Source: Arachnopeziza araneosa (Eukaryota > Ascomycota > Leotiomycetes > Helotiales > Arachnopezizaceae). Taken from it: DNA of 64,000 nucleotides. Numbering within the stretch: position 1 is the stretch's first letter; each line of letters opens with the position of its first letter. The stretch spans positions 434,001 through 498,000 of the forward strand of contig QYAI01000006.1 of NCBI GenBank assembly GCA_003988855.1, read 5' to 3'. Below the pieces are notes generated by a model. That model had not been told where the DNA came from. It saw only the letters and a list, made by a program, of their open reading frames with translations, and did not search any database. The position numbers were made by a program, and so were the translations under genes. Of the stretch, positions 45,364 to 55,456 are shown piece by piece.

Positions 45364-48300
45364 ATGATGGCTCCTCACACCTATAGTTCTCCATGCCATC
45401 TTGCCCCTCCTGTCGACTTAATACCATCAAGTAATGAAGACTACATTCCTCATCTCAACGCGCAGTTTTTCTATTCCTCCCCATTACCCATAGACGATCC
45501 TCTCTCCGCTGTGCCAAGCACAACTGGTTCTGAATCCAAGACTATAAAGCACCCTCCTCGGCCCTTTTCAGACTACGATAACAAAGCCTTGGAGGAAGCA
45601 TGGCAGGGCCTTGTTCCAAATACGGAGAGAAAACCCTTCAAAAAAGTCAATAAGAGCTCGAGAGAGGGAGGAAACTTAGGTCAGGTCTCTGGCTCAGTCG
45701 AAATACCAGAGGGTTCTAAGAAATCTAATAACAATGCTTACTCCTCCGTTTTTACGAGAACTACTACAAATCATAATGCCCAGAATATTGAAGCAGCTTC
45801 ACTCACTTCAGTAGGCACCTCTCGGTCCGATCCCAAAACCCTTGGCCAGTCTGTGACCGAGGATGATTATCCCGTTTCGAACCCGAACAAAAGTAAGACC
45901 TCAAAGAAATCAAGAAAAAGTAAATTGTCCAACCATAGTATATATATGTCCCAGGAAGTACAAGAAGATCAAGGAATCTCTGACGTGGAAGCTTCGATCA
46001 CAAAGCCAATCGGTACAACCTCAAGCCCAGTCGGCTATGAAGATATGGAAGAGGACAATTGCATCGAACCGGAAAACTGTGTTGCATGTCAAGAAGTTGG
46101 CTCAAGCCAGAGTCCTGCTCAGGAATACATTGAAAGAGTGGATGATTTCTGCCCAGTCTGTATAGGAGAGGCACAGGAAGATGGCCCGGGGGAGGGATCA
46201 CTTCAACCAGCTCGGAAGGACCTCAAATTACTAGAAGCTAACACCAAAATTCGATCTACGATGTTATTGGGCTCCGGCAGATCAGACAAGGCTAGTCTAG
46301 ATGGCAAATATGATGATGAAACGACTCCTCGTTCTAACCTCGCTCCGGATACCCAAGCTTCCCCTATAACAATTCCAAATTCTGCTTCGATCTTGAAAAA
46401 TCGCATTTCTACCACCTCAACCCCAAATTCTGCTTCAACTTCGAACAATCAAGTTATTACGTCATCAATACCAAATTCTAGTTCGGTTGCAGATAATTGT
46501 CGAAGTTGCGGGAACGAAGATTCTGGTACTAGTGGTCTTCCTTTTGTAAAACTAGCTTCTCGTCCCAGCACCCCGCAGCCTCCTGTCGCTGACAGGCTCC
46601 TCGATGGTGATGATGTTAATTCGAAACAAAGCCACGAACGAGAAACGACAGGAATGGAGACGGTGACTGTAAAAGTTCATACATGCAAGGCACAGAAAAA
46701 AGCGAAGAAGCGAGCTGAAGTGCCAGTTGGCATTTCCAGACTCCATCTTGTCAAAATTCCCGAGCTAGTAATGGAACCAATATATTGGTCACCGGTCCAT
46801 GATATATCCAGTGTTACTCGAGCAACTGTGAGGATCCCTTGTGCCTATTCTTTCGCCTGACACACATGAAAATGCTGACCTTTGGATCCCAGTGGTTCTA
46901 TCGAGACACTCTTTTTCCAGTAGAGCCAGCAGTCGCCAATCAGCTAGAATCTGGTTATAAAGAGCTTCGTCCTTGGTCACAAACCTGGAAAGATGAAGTA
47001 AGGACTCGCCATTGTCTATCTTTGAAGTCAATAATGGCATCCATGTACTGATTTGCCTCTTAGCTAAATTCTGCTGTTGAAGTGGGAGCGGCAGGCGAGG
47101 AGAAGATTTCTCATCGTCTTTGGCCAAAAGATGAACCAAAAGGGACGTCACGGAAGATCTCGTGTACGCTCTCAAGCAGTCCACATTGCGCAGCACACTG
47201 CTTTCATGGTGAAGCTGCTGCCGAGGGAAGTGTGGAACTTGAGTTTTCAGAGAAAGGCCCTGCGATTAAGACGGTAACTAAAAAGTATGCCAATGCTGAT
47301 GTCATATACGAGAATTCACGAAAAGCGTACATACTGAAACCGAACCTTCAACCGTCTGCTTACTATGGTCGAAAACCACTTCAAAAGATTAGGAGGGGCA
47401 TTTCTGTTGGAATTCCTGTCCTTCGAGGATTCGACTGGAAAGCTTTTGAGAAGCTTCACCCACCCAAATTAATGTCTACTGGCCGAGAGGGATCCGCTTT
47501 TATTCCCAGCGATGCAAATGCTGTCAAAACAAAATTTTGTCCCGCTTGTAGAGCACATGAACAGCAACCTGAGATAAAAGAGTTGCTACTTGTGATTCAC
47601 GGAATTGGGCAAAAGCTATCTGAACGGGTGGAAAGCTTCCACTTTACACACGCCATTAATCAATTTCGTCAACAGATCAATGTTGAGTCCTCTATCATGC
47701 ATTCAGGCCGGCCTCAGAATCAAACAGCATTTGGAACAATGACGCTCCCTGTAAACTGGCGCAATACACTGTCTTTTGAAGAAGGCGGCCTTATGAAAAA
47801 TTCAAAAGAGAACGAGCAGAAACTAGACTACTCTCTTTCCGATGTCACACAAGAGTCGCTGCCAGCTGTCCGTAAAATGATCTCAGACGTGATGCTCGAC
47901 ATACCATATTATATGTCGCACCACAAACCGAAGATGATTCAGGCTGTGATTCAGGAGGCAAATCGAATATACAAACTTTGGTGTAAGAATAATCCTGGTT
48001 TCGAAAAGCAGGGTCGAGTACACATTATTGCCCACTCCCTCGGAAGTGCCATGGCCCTTGAGATTTTAAGCCGCCAACCAACATCAGTTCCAAGGCTCAA
48101 CTTGAGTTCTAAGAAGATGAACATTAAGCACTTCGACTTCAAGACAACGAACTTATTCTTTGTCGGGAGCCCAGCAGGGTTCTTCTTGTTACTTGATCAG
48201 TCGAAATTGCTACCTCGGCGAGGCCAGGGAAAACCAGATTCCGAGCTCAGGGATGACAGTGATAAAGCTCTCACAGGTGAAGTGAGTGCATTTGGATGCT

Positions 48301-48809
48301 TAGCGGTAGACAACATTTACAATATTCTCCACTATAATGACCCGATAGCATATCGGCTCAATCCTTGCGTTGATAACGTTTACGCTGCCCAGTTAAAAGA
48401 TGCCCAAGTTCCAAGCGCTTCAACCAGCTTCTTTGAGGGAATTGGAAATGCTGTGCGTGGAATAATCCCGGGTGTATCAGCACCATCAAATGCTTCCATT
48501 GGTCAAATTGCAAAACCACTAGGTGTAGCACGTCTCCCTTCTCAACTAGAGATGGAAGTGCACGACTTCACCCGCGAGGAAATTGCAGAAAAGAAGTTTT
48601 ACCTCCTTAATGATAATGGGCAGGTTGATTGGTACTTAAGTAGCGGCCAAGGTTCGATGACTTGGCAGTATCTTAATATGTTATCGGCACATAGCAGCTA
48701 CTGGTTGAATCCAGACTTCATCAGGTTTGTGGTGGTGGAAATTGGTCGACAGCCTGGAAAAAAACACACTCTTCCCAGCATAAAGGCTTCCAAGAAGACA
48801 CGCAAGTAA
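45364..48809 (+). CDS. DDHD-domain phospholipase A1-like protein
   Basis: Exons 45364-46827, 46893-46997 and 47064-48809 give 1104 aa in frame. The first 460 or so residues are Ser/Thr/Asn-rich and disordered but hold several Cys pairs (CVAC near 240, CPVC near 264, CRSC near 380). From about 463 comes the conserved front of PA-PLA1 relatives (WFYRDTLFPVEP). The lipase core contains ELLLVIHGIGQKLSE and the nucleophile elbow HIIAHSLGSAMALE (GxSxG). The DDHD-type C-terminal half follows, with FFVGSPAGFFLLL, then HYNDPIAYRL near residue 950. Such enzymes deacylate phosphatidic acid or related lipids. A further CPAC lies near 681, before the lipase motif. Confident at family level, but the substrate is unknown. 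Confidence 0.9.
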
Positions 48810-49062
48810 TGGCATGACACACTATTTGGCCGAAAGATATTAAGGCTCAGGAATTGCTTCACAAAAGACGATGATATTGATAGGGTGAGAAGGCAGTGGT
48901 GTATTAACGGCTGCTTGATTCCTCGGAGCCGATACAGGAGTTCTGTAGATTGATAGACGTACGATACCCATTATACCTAGAAATAAGAAATAAGAATTCA
49001 AAACTAACCCAATGCTGCTTCCGTCCTTCCACCGCCGCGCTGAGGCAAATCTACACCAGAAG

Positions 49063-49287
49063 TCAACGTGATTCGTGGTGGCACAATGGACACTTGCAGA
49101 CTTTAATACGAGCCCGGAAGATAGGAAAGTAAGCAATCTCATCCTCAGGGAAGACAGGGTCGTGCTGTCAGAGTCAGTCAAAAGACAGAGTTGGAAATGT
49201 GAGGCTGGGTACCTGAAGAATATGATACCCTCCATATGCAAATAGTAATACAATGTTCACGGATAAGGTAAGCTTAAAGCTGGTCAT
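49063..49287 (-). CDS. Possible 58-aa microprotein, hydrophobic N-terminus and CxCxxC
   Basis: Exons 49287-49213 and 49164-49063 join in frame through a GTACCC...CAG intron. The ATG at 49287 opens MTSFKLTLSVNIVLLFAYGG, a signal-anchor or signal peptide. After the junction come acidic residues (HDPVFPEDEIAYFPIF), then a basic stretch and VCKCPLCHHE, a CxCxxCHH cluster that could bind a metal. The length is small, and I have no remembered family, so this is a candidate rather than a firm gene. It converges with the DDHD gene. The open minus-strand frame at 48840-49253 reads the same DNA in another phase and lacks an ATG. Confidence 0.42.
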
Positions 49288-49427
49288 CTTTGTCTAGGCT
49301 GACAAAGTTAGTAACTACATTTAGATACAGTCTATTTGCAATAATTTTTACGATATTCTTAAATAGCTTTGGTAGATAGCTGGTGATCCCCGTAGCGCTG
49401 AAAGTTTTAGATAGATCAATCAATAGG

Positions 49428-49656
49428 TGTCACGGAAAGTACTCCCTGGACAGATGGGATGGGGTATCACTTGCTCTGGTTTTAGCTCCTGTGAGCTCCT
49501 TATGCACATAAATACTGAGCTCAGCTCACAATTATTTATTCTTTCTTTAGATCTACTCAATTTAACTATCTCACACTCATCAACCCCACTATCGTGCTCT
49601 CGGTCCAGAAAGGATATGGTTGATGTGCTCTAAAACGTCAATAGAGGATTGTCACA
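49428..49656 (+). mobile_element. Possible solo LTR remnant
   Basis: A 229-bp stretch that starts TGTCACGG and ends GATTGTCACA (TG...CA termini with an inverted TGT...ACA), contains a promoter-like CATAAATACTGAGC segment followed by a pyrimidine-rich TTTATTCTTTC start-like context, and CACTATCGTGCTCTCGG near the end, resembling copia-type fungal LTRs. A clear 5-bp target duplication was not found (ATAGG and AGGCT), so the ends are uncertain. Confidence 0.35.
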
Positions 49657-52541
49657 AGGCTGATCGTCAAGCTTCAAGAGAGATAATAAGGGGCAATGAG
49701 TAGATAACAAAACACCAGGGTTGCATGAAGCCCTGTGTCATTGCTAATACACGTCCAGCTATTTTTTGGTTGGCACCAACACTCGAGCAGATCTTGAAGA
49801 GACAGACTTCATCTATAAATTGGACACTTGGTTTGTCTTTCGTAAATTCTGTGTCTACTCCAACATGCTTTCGAAACCAACAGGTACATTAGTATGCTGC
49901 GAATTGATACACTCCCTGGTGCTTAAGTCACTCGGAGAGATAATCACTTCCAACTATCCTACCGATTACAGAAAGAAACACGTGGTTCTAGCCCCATCTC
50001 AAAGCTGGATGTAACGGGGACGAATTCAAGACCATAAATAACAATATTGACTTCAAGTAAGACAGAAAAATTGTGCAAGCTTGCTAAACAAAACATACCG
50101 TGACTTACTAAGGTGAATGTTTAAAGACTCCCAAGAGCTTTCCTTCAAGCAATCGCACTTTTAGGAAATGTACTTAGGTGGATATTATAAAAGGGCTAAC
50201 AACTCTGAACTTTTTGGAAACCACGCACAATATCCCTTTCAGGATGGAGCGCATCTATATCCTTTGGATATTCGAGGTGTATTACGCAAGCGGGTACGAT
50301 GATTTTACACTACAAAGTCGATATTTGTTGTTTGTATTTCTTGTTTGTTCTTTAGTCATAAGGAATAGAAAGGTAAAATCTTTGTTCGACAAGGCGTCGT
50401 CAATTTTTCATTTCTAAAAGTTCACATAGCAAGAGAATAGTAATCACTTTGGATGGAATTTTACGAAATAGGCGAAGAATTTTTGATTAGTCAATAGTAG
50501 ATCTTCTCTGTGTAACATATAGATATATAGATAGATGTAAGTTACCGTCAGGAATCATGGAAATGGAATCCTTTGTCATTATACCAGGGGTCGCTCTGAT
50601 TCATGGCTCGCTGTTAAAAAGCACTCCAAGTAGCTAGTCAAGACGGACAATTTAAACAGTTGTATAGAGACAAACCTCGGCAATTCATTGCGGAAAATAG
50701 CTTCTATTTTAGAAGTTCCTTCTTATATATTATGACAAGTTATTCAAGATGTTGGGTGTCAAGAATTAGCGCGATCTGTTAGACTGTGTTGAGATCTGGA
50801 GTCCCAGAAATCTTGTAGGATATGTCCGATGGATCACAGAACGATTCCTAATAGGGAAAGGGGCGGTCTCGAGTCCAGAACATTGTGGCTGCCATGCAAC
50901 ATTGTGCAGAACCCCCTAGAATACAGGTTGCGTGTTTTGAATATACTTGATCTCATTCATAGATGCATGCGGTGTGATTGTGACAAAACAATAATATTAA
51001 CACCTGGAAAGCAACGCAGTGTAGGTCTAACTTCATGTGGTGATAGAGCCCATCAGTTGTAGAATCCCTGTTTTTGTGGAAGCCTCGTGTATTCCATTGT
51101 TCGGAAGTTAGCAAAAATAACGAAAAATAAACCCATATTAAGGTTCTATGATTTCTCTGACGTAGGTATCGAAAACTTGCTGCCTGTGGCTTAAGAAAAT
51201 TGTGAGAGTTGAAAATATATATTTCAAAGCTGTATTTAGAAAATTTACGAGCACGAGAGGGATTTTGCTTAAAGGACAACGAATAACAACAATTCCTTCA
51301 ACTAGGTTGGGAGCGCTAGTCCTTGAATTTCAACTTTTTATACACGAAGATTATAGTATAAAATATGGGTTCGCTCTGCACGTTCCAATGTAGAGTGAGA
51401 GAAAGATACATGCCGTTGATCACTGAACTCCGAGATCAAATTTGCCCAAGTAAATGCTGAGGAGCAGAGTATGTGCGCAAGATCGTAGGGTTTGAGGGGT
51501 CAATTTCAACATTAACATCCATTCGGGCGATGCGTGTGGAACACCGCTGCCATAATGGAAATTGAAGGTTGGTGGTGGCCCTAGTCAGTCACAGGAATAG
51601 CCGATATCTAGAAGACTTTCTCCGGATATTTGCTGTAGCAGCTCATTTGAGGACTGGCATGTTTCCTTTCCAGCGGTTGCTAGGTTTGACCGTCACACCA
51701 ACTGCAGTGACAAAAAAGAGATAAACGGATGGTCGGACCTTGTAGCAGGGACACTGGGGTGCTGATTCGTGCGTTTGCCCGATTTTCCATTTTGAGTGCC
51801 TGCATCCGCAGCCCTAAATAGGTTTAAAGGATGGGTCAAGGGAATGAAAGCTCCTCTGTCACGCTACGGCCAGAACCCACACGATCCAGAGTCATTAAGC
51901 AGTGGAACCTCTGATGCAAGTGTGACAGACCATGCTTAACAGGGGGGAAATAAAAGTTCTTAGCAAGAAGGATCTTGAAGGAGAGCGATGTTGACCAAGG
52001 CCGGACGCCGTCTAGTGGCTGCAGGATCTAGGAGCCGAAAGCGAAACCGCGCGAAGTCGCACTACGAATGCAGTAGTAGTCAAATTGCGAAGTTAACCGT
52101 CCAGTCATGAATATATTCGGAAGCTATGCCCAGGACGCCAGACCAAAAAGTGTGTTGGTGGAGGTAGACGAGAACAAATCCAGCAATACGAGAGCCGGAA
52201 TAAGCGCCAGCGAGCACAAGTACGAGTAGACCCGAAAGAGGCGCCATGCTTCTGGCGAAGCAGGCAATCGCCGCAACCGCCCAGTGGAGGTGGCAGAAAG
52301 CCACTAACAGCGCCAATGTGCGGCGTGATGTTTGACTTCGATCCTGCGCATCAGAAGGCGCCACAGGTGTGCCTTGCAGGATAGCCAGAGAGTAATGGGA
52401 ATGGGTGTGAGGGTCTCGGCTCCGCGATTATGGACTTGATATCCGCGGCGTTCCAAAGCATCTTAGAAGCTCTCGGGCTGGCCACCTCGACGGAGAATTG
52501 ACTTTTGCGATTCGACGGCTCGGGAGTCGGGAAGTCGAGCA

Positions 52542-52568
52542 GGAGGAGCTGGAGGAGCTGGAGGAGCT
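52542..52568 (+). repeat. Nine-base tandem repeat GGAGGAGCT x3
   Basis: Three exact copies of GGAGGAGCT in a G/C-rich gene-free stretch. No role assigned. Confidence 0.85.
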
Positions 52569-52699
52569 GGAAGCAAGCCGGCCTTACAGCCGAGACATTG
52601 GTTGAGCCTTGAAGCCCTCTTCTCCTTTCTTCGATCGATCTCGGTATCAGATTCGGACTGGGCGTCGAGGTGGTGTGACAGAAGCAGCTCTGTTCGTTC

Positions 52700-53700
52700 C
52701 ATGCAGCGTCAGCCATGTTGCGTTGTTGGAGGATGTCTGGCTTCTTCTGGCGGGGAATTCCAAATATCTTTTTCCAAGGCACTGCGTGGGGTTCATGTTG
52801 ATTGGCTTTTTGCCGCAGTGAAAAGAATTTCAATGTCCGTCGTGACTTGTCCCTGGCTGTCTCTTGGTACCAACTGCATCGCCACCATCTCTGTCTGATT
52901 CATGTCCTTGCGCCTCAACGGGCCCCATCCCCAGCCAAAAGCCGTTGGCCAGGACAGGACCCAGCCAGCCGACCTTGTTTCTTCCTCCTCTCCTTCTTCC
53001 GCGTCGGACTTCCTTCCTCTCCCGTCTCCTCCCCAAGCGCCATCCAATCTCTGGGCGAACCCCCCTTCATCCATTCCTCCCCCCCATCCAATCCCGTAGA
53101 GCCTCCTCTGTTCGGTTAACCCTGACCCAACAACCTCCCCCCTTCCACCAACACCAAACACCAACACCACCACCAACAACCACCTCCTGCAGCCACCCAG
53201 TTGTTGCTCGTCCAAGATCCAACAACGGCCATCCATCTTGGGTCCCTAGAGTCTCGCTCGAGATCCTACTTCGGACGACCTTTCGTAGTTCGGACTTCTG
53301 AATGTAGCTCTAGCGTTCAATAGCCGCCGGACAAGGCAGGCTAGTCTTGCTTACTGTGCCTAACCGTATCATGGTGGTGATCGGTGATCGGTGCTCGGTC
53401 GTCGGTCACGGTGCTGGCTGTCAAATTATTCCAGGCTCCAGGAATGGAGAATACGATGGAGCCAATGATCTCTTCTGATTGGTTCGCTCGGAAAACACGT
53501 ACATATCGACAGACAGACAAACAGACAAGTCTTCCGCATCCAGTCCAGTCCGCTCATCTCAAACCGCAATAGCCCCCCCCATCTCAAATCTGGCTGCCTA
53601 GAAGCACCACCACCACACCACCACCACCAACACCTGCCAGACCCTTTCCGTCACAACTCCGCCAATTGTGAGATCCGGTTATTTCCCAATTCAGAAGTTT
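52700..53700 (+). promoter_or_regulatory. Leader-like CT- and CA-rich stretch without a gene
   Basis: The plus strand goes from CT-rich (TCCTCCTCTCCTTCTTCCGC, about 52986) to CAA/CCA-rich (ACCAACACCAAACACCAAC, about 53145) and again to CACCACCACCA (about 53605). Fungal promoters and 5' leaders often look like this. No plus-strand coding gene with family features follows, and the next gene on this side (54047-55456) is on the minus strand. It may be an antisense or noncoding transcript start. Confidence 0.35.
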
Positions 53701-54046
53701 TACTGGAATGCCGCCGAGATTCCATCCGTCCACCAGGCTCGATTCATACGCTGACGTGCAGACTCAAATTTGTTGGAAAGGGAAGGGGGTATTCTACTCG
53801 ACAACACCAACAACGCCCACCAATGCCCGCCTTCAATCCCATTTCAATGCGGGAGAAAAATACCCCGCAGAATATTTACATAAAATCCTAGAGCCAGTTG
53901 CTTGTCCGCCCGTGTCATTCGTCCATATCGTCTTCAGCTCTTCATTGTGCCAGTGGGACCGAAACATGTGGCTGCTCATGAAACGTTGCTGGCTCGTCGT
54001 GAAGTCCAGTCACGAATTTCTCGATGAGATGAGATTTGATCTCCAA

Positions 54047-55456
54047 TCAATGCGGCCACAGGGGATGTTGGTTATGATCTCCTGTCAGGTACTCTTGTCT
54101 GTCGAGAAAAGTCCCTGGGTCTGACGTGAGAGTGCAAGGACGTTCGTGCTGCGAATGCCCAGCACAACTTTCCGGAGGCGGGGAATATTGAACAGAAGAG
54201 CTGTAGGACCCATGTCTCGACTGTGTTTCGGTCGTTCGAGATGGGACTTTCAAGGAATGCTGGTCACTCTGGCTGTAACTTTGAGGTCGAAAATCAACTG
54301 TTTCAATGTCGAAGCGCTTGGAACAACCATCCTCCATATGCCTGTTGAAACTGTTAGTATATCTTCAACAAACTAAGCCTTCAGGCTTTACATACCGCCT
54401 GAGTGTATCTTTTCTGGCAAAATATCTGCTACAGTAGTCGCATCTGTGATTCCTCTGCTTCATATGCACACTTTGATGGTGCCGCTGTAGATCCGTCTTT
54501 CTTACAAACTTCTTGTTGCAATCTTTCAACTTGCAAGGAAATGGATATTCCCGGCTGGCATCATGGGTCTCCATATGGGCTTTAAAATTATAACTGCGTC
54601 CAAAGAGCTTGCCACAGCCCTTAACTTGGCATTGAAAATTTGCATCCTCTTTGGTAGTGAGCTTTCGAGGCTGTCTACTGCGTGGTACCGCATTGGGACC
54701 TCGTTTTTGGGAAAGAGGCGGGCCTTGATCTTGATTTTCGGATCGCCTGTCATACGGCGGGATAGGTAGAGACGAAATGGATGGAAGATCTTGAGCATTG
54801 CTATATTCAAGCTTTGGCCAACTCATTTGGGTAGGGTCAGGGTAGAATGAGGTTTCAAGGGCTCCTGAGTAAGGAGAAGCGGACGTGACCAAAAGGCTCT
54901 GGTTCAAATCGGACGAGCTCATCAACATTGAGTCGTGTCCATGGCTGTATTCAGCATGTTCTTCCATCTTAATTCGAGGAGCGTAAGAGTTTGCCGATCC
55001 AGTATGGGTAAAAACATCTGAAGGAGGAGCTGAGGAGAATGAGGACCGCTGAGAGACACTCTCGGAAGGTACCGGTGAAGCTGGCAGTACAGAGACTTCG
55101 GCCGTTTGTGTTGAATAGATATCATGGGTGTAGGCAGAAGAAACTGTAGGGTGATAGGGAGCGAATGGATCATAGTCTGCTGAAAGGATGTTGGGGGTAG
55201 AATGAGAGGATCTAGGTGTCCCGCGAGGATGATGGGTGCCTGCCGGCCAGTTGTTGGCTGCTGTTGGTGAAGTCAAAGAGGCTTCATTGTCTCCGACTGA
55301 TTCAGACATTGAACAAGAATAGCCCAGTAGAGAGTCGGTTGACTTGTACCGCGAGTCACTCTGGGCAGGTGATGGATATTCATAAAGCGGCTGAGAATTT
55401 GATATATACTGATATGGGGAAGTTGGAGAACGAGCGGATTGTGGAGTCAAGTCCAT
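54047..55456 (-). CDS. C2H2 zinc finger transcription factor, Rpn4-like
   Basis: Exons 55456-54396 and 54341-54047 give 451 aa in frame. The single intron splits the third finger. Residues 1-275 are Ser/Pro/Tyr-rich, probably activating. Three C2H2-type fingers follow at about 275-375, with linkers GRSYNFKAHMETH and RKTDLQRHHQSVH. The last is C-x2-C-x12-H-x4-C, ending HMEDGC. The C-terminus is Ser/Pro/Gln-rich. I remember this finger arrangement in filamentous fungal proteins annotated as Rpn4, the proteasome gene regulator, but the assignment is by memory of family pattern. The start ATG at 55456 opens MDLTPQSARSPTSPYQY. It sits in a region with little other coding DNA. Confidence 0.78.

Larger units (their letters stand above)
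49288..54046. other. Long gene-poor region
   Basis: About 4.75 kb without a convincing gene. From 49,300 to 51,400 it is AT-rich with many short ORFs lacking family features and includes a possible solo LTR. From about 52,000 to 53,700 the DNA becomes G/C-rich, pyrimidine-rich on the plus strand, then CA-rich, like a leader but with no gene following. Region 50,020-51,400 may contain mutated repeat remnants, which I cannot test. Confidence 0.5.

Noticed and set aside
52080..52364. Hydrophobic 94-codon minus-strand frame
   Set aside because: Starts at GTG, has no ATG, and hydrophobic chance frames are common in G/C-rich DNA. No partner exon found.
53708..54124. 138-codon plus-strand frame with an ATG start
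   Set aside because: Its 3' part is antisense to the Rpn4-like gene and composition is not protein-like. It may lie on a noncoding transcript (see the 52.7-53.7 kb finding).
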